DNA from: Neoceratodus forsteri | Lineage: Eukaryota > Chordata > Ceratodontiformes > Ceratodontidae | Reading direction: 5' to 3' | DNA: 64,000 nt | NCBI GenBank assembly: GCA_016271365.2 | Contig: JADMNL010000028.1 | Coordinates: 55,384,001-55,448,000 of the forward strand | In this document: positions 62,255-64,000 of the stretch, piece by piece | Layout: each line of letters begins with the position of its first letter | Position numbering within the stretch: the first letter of the stretch is position 1 | Position numbers and translations under genes: made by a program | Notes under the pieces: generated by a model | The model's database searches: none | The model's input: only the letters and a program-made list of their open reading frames with translations | What the model was told of the DNA's origin: nothing

Positions 62255-62894
62255 TTAAAGCTCTCCACAGGTAAGCACTCTTTTATATGATGAGACAGAG
62301 TTCCGCAGGGTAGGGGCCACAAACGCAAAGGCTCGGGCACCTGAGGTCTTCAAATAGACCCTGGGAACCTCTAGGAATCCTTCTTTGGTGGAGCATAGTG
62401 GGTGGGGTAGTAGGGGCAAAGAAGGTCTTGCAGATAACATGGACCCTGTCCGAGTAGGGCTTTATAGGTCAGCAAACCAACCCTGAAGGTAATCTGCCAC
62501 TGAATAGACAACCAGTGCAGGCCGCAGAGTACAGGCCTGACATGGTAGGATCGAGGATGCCAGTTATCAGCCTGGAAGCCACATTCTGCACCAGCTGCAC
62601 GTGGTGGATATCAACCCCCGGGAGCCCTAGGTACAAGGTGTTAAAGTAGTCAAGGCCGGAGGTCACAAAAGCATGGACCAGCATTGGAAAATCATTAGGT
62701 GTAACCAGGTGCTTAATCTGGGTGACATTCCTCATGTGGTAAAATGAGGTCTTGATAACATTCAACACCTGAGATCTAAGCATCAGTCCCTCATCAAGAA
62801 TAATGCCCAGATTTTGCCCCCAATCAGAGGTAATCAGCTGTCTGCCCCAAGTCAAAGCCCGGAAGGGCATCCAGCTGAAAGTCCCTCTACCCAA
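62255..62894 (-). pseudogene. L2 ORF2, C-terminal region
   Basis: Frame 62469-62894 reads QNLGIILDEGLMLRSQVLNV, SFYHMRNVTQIKHLVTPNDF, MLVHAFVTSGLDYFNTLYLG and LVQNVASRLITGILDP. Frame 62255-62440 continues after a frameshift with RAFAFVAPTLRNSVSSYKRV, a decayed AF...AP.LWNSLP block near the end of L2 proteins. The ORF end lies at about 62260. Confidence 0.85.
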
Positions 62895-63360
62895 TGACCC
62901 GGGTCCACAACCAACATCTTGGTCTTGTCAGGGTTCAATTTCAGAAAGTTGGCACTCATCCAGTCCTGGACCTCAGAGAGGCAGTTGTTAAAGACTGAGA
63001 CAGCTCCCTCCTGCTCATGCACAAAGCACATGTATAGCCGAGTATCATCTCTATAGTAGTGAAAACATGGCCCATACCACTTTACAATGTCTACCAACAG
63101 CAGCATATACACCGCGAACATCATGGGTGATAAAATGGAGCCCTGCGGCACCCCACATGGCAGGGAGCAAGTGTCAGAAGAATAAATCCCCAATATTACT
63201 CTCTGAAACCTGCCAGTGAGGAAAGTGAATAAAAAATGGAACCACCTGAGGACTGTACCAGACACTCCACAGATCAGCCGCAGGTGCACAAATAGCACAC
63301 CATGGTCCACGGTGTCAACTGCTGTAGAGAGATCAAGGAGAACGAAGATGGAAAAGCTTT
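62852..63360 (-). pseudogene. L2 ORF2, RT core
   Basis: The motif A segment FVLLDLSTAVDTVDHGVLFV (63290-63350) keeps the first catalytic Asp. The 152-residue frame then has LRWFHFLFTFLTGRFQRVIL, CGVPQGSILSPMMFAVYMLL and YYRDDTRLYMCF. The catalytic box is YRDD rather than YADD, but both Asp are present. WMSANFLKLNPDKTKMLVVD follows. This RT core is largely undamaged over 150 residues. Confidence 0.85.
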
Positions 63361-64000
63361 TCCAGTCTCTAGCTATCAGGAGAATATTGAGTACCTAAAT
63401 ATGGCCCATCTCAATACTATGTCTCTTCTGAAACCCAGACTGGAGAGGATCGTAGACATCGTGGATGGTGAGATAATCATCCAGCTGCAGCACGACCACC
63501 TTCTCAATAACCTTACCAACAACGGGAAGGTTAGAGATGGGTCTGTAGTTGGTGAGTCAGTGTGGCTTGAGAGAGGATTTCTTAAGCAGAGGTGTCACTC
63601 TCCTTCAGGGTGTCAGGAAACACACCTGCCTCTAACAAACACTAGACTATCTCAGCTTAGACTGTGCTGATGACTTCAACATACTCAGCAAGGAGGCGAG
63701 CTGGTCCTGGGTCCAAACTACAGCAAGTGGGCCACATACTCTGGATGATGCTCATGATATCCACAATCACCAACTGGTCAAAGTTGGACCAGACAAACTG
63801 AGGGGCTTCAACCTTCCACCAACCACCATTGCACCCTGTGGAATGAGCTGCGCAGATCTCATACCTAATATTGGCAACCTTATCTGCAAAGGATCTAGCA
63901 AACTCATTACATTTCTCCGGTGACAATGCACTCCAAGACTGTAGACTGACTGGATTGCACAGTCTGTCAACAATTCGGAAGAGCTGAGCTGGTCTGTTCT
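63361..64000 (-). pseudogene. L2 ORF2, region upstream of RT core (partial)
   Basis: Frame 63657-63926 has KCNEFARSFADKVANIRYEI, resembling the FA.FF..KV..IR block ahead of the RT in L2 proteins, then a MSIIQSMWPTCCSLDPGPA-like segment (L..M...TC.LDP.P). 63361-63656 is frameshifted; complement of a NYRPISNLPVVGK-type block is readable near 63510-63560. The element continues beyond 64000. Confidence 0.7.

Larger units (their letters stand above)
62080..64000 (-). mobile_element. L2-type LINE, minus strand, running off the window
   Basis: The 3' end lies near 62080-62115 beside a T/A-rich tract, with AGATCAAAGCGCTTGTACAG as the terminal part. RT domains follow toward higher coordinates up to the window edge. 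The motif wording (SGLDYFNTLYLGLPG, VQNVASRLITG, a LDLSTAVDTVDHG-type motif A) is characteristic of the L2 clade. Confidence 0.85.

Overview
The window looks like a gene-free stretch of a large, transposon-rich vertebrate genome. I find no host protein-coding gene, rRNA or functional tRNA. Nearly everything identifiable is the remains of retrotransposons, plus DNA-transposon-like elements, satellites and hairpin-rich repeats. Abundant CR1 LINEs with esterase-type ORF1, an L2-type LINE, L1/Tx1-type fragments, tRNA-derived SINEs with a MIR/CORE-like tail and several tyrosine-recombinase (DIRS) retrotransposons point to an amphibian, perhaps a caecilian. That attribution is inference from element content, not from a marker gene.

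Layout, left part: a 102-bp minisatellite (1-331); a 322-bp MITE with a 10-bp target duplication (441-762); an old antisense LINE RT split by a CR1 tail (1175-1800); CR1-A (+, about 2040-5845); an L1/Tx1 ORF1 relic (5846-6837); CR1-B (-, 6838 to about 11200), which runs into a 677-bp tandem array (11205-14317) that may be its 5' monomer array; CR1-C (+, about 14880-19040), carrying a second copy of the MITE in its endonuclease region.

Middle part: a hairpin- and tandem-repeat-rich block (19041-26155). It holds a segment with tRNA-Glu-like motifs and a long foldback, a 143-bp array, and two diverged direct copies of an unclassified palindromic element. The second copy is interrupted by CR1-D (-). 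From 26156 to 34509 is mostly unassigned DNA with a SINE, a direct repeat and an L1-type endonuclease relic.

Right part: DIRS-1 (-, 35093-39112, with a + strand 5' stub at 34510-35092), CR1-E (+, 39113-42400), an unclassified 2.65-kb element bounded by GATATTCAG-type ends (43382-46029), an inverted pair of L1 ORF1 relics around a SINE and a DIRS scrap, then three further DIRS copies (48300-59942). DIRS-4 is broken by CR1-F (-). A hAT-like MITE lies at 60141-60431, and an L2-type LINE (-, from about 62080) runs off the window.

No element is intact. The CR1 copies are 5'-truncated or frameshifted, and the DIRS copies carry different deletions. The interest lies in nesting order, the possible CR1 5' monomer array, the small MITE family, the palindromic/hairpin element and the DIRS terminal module.
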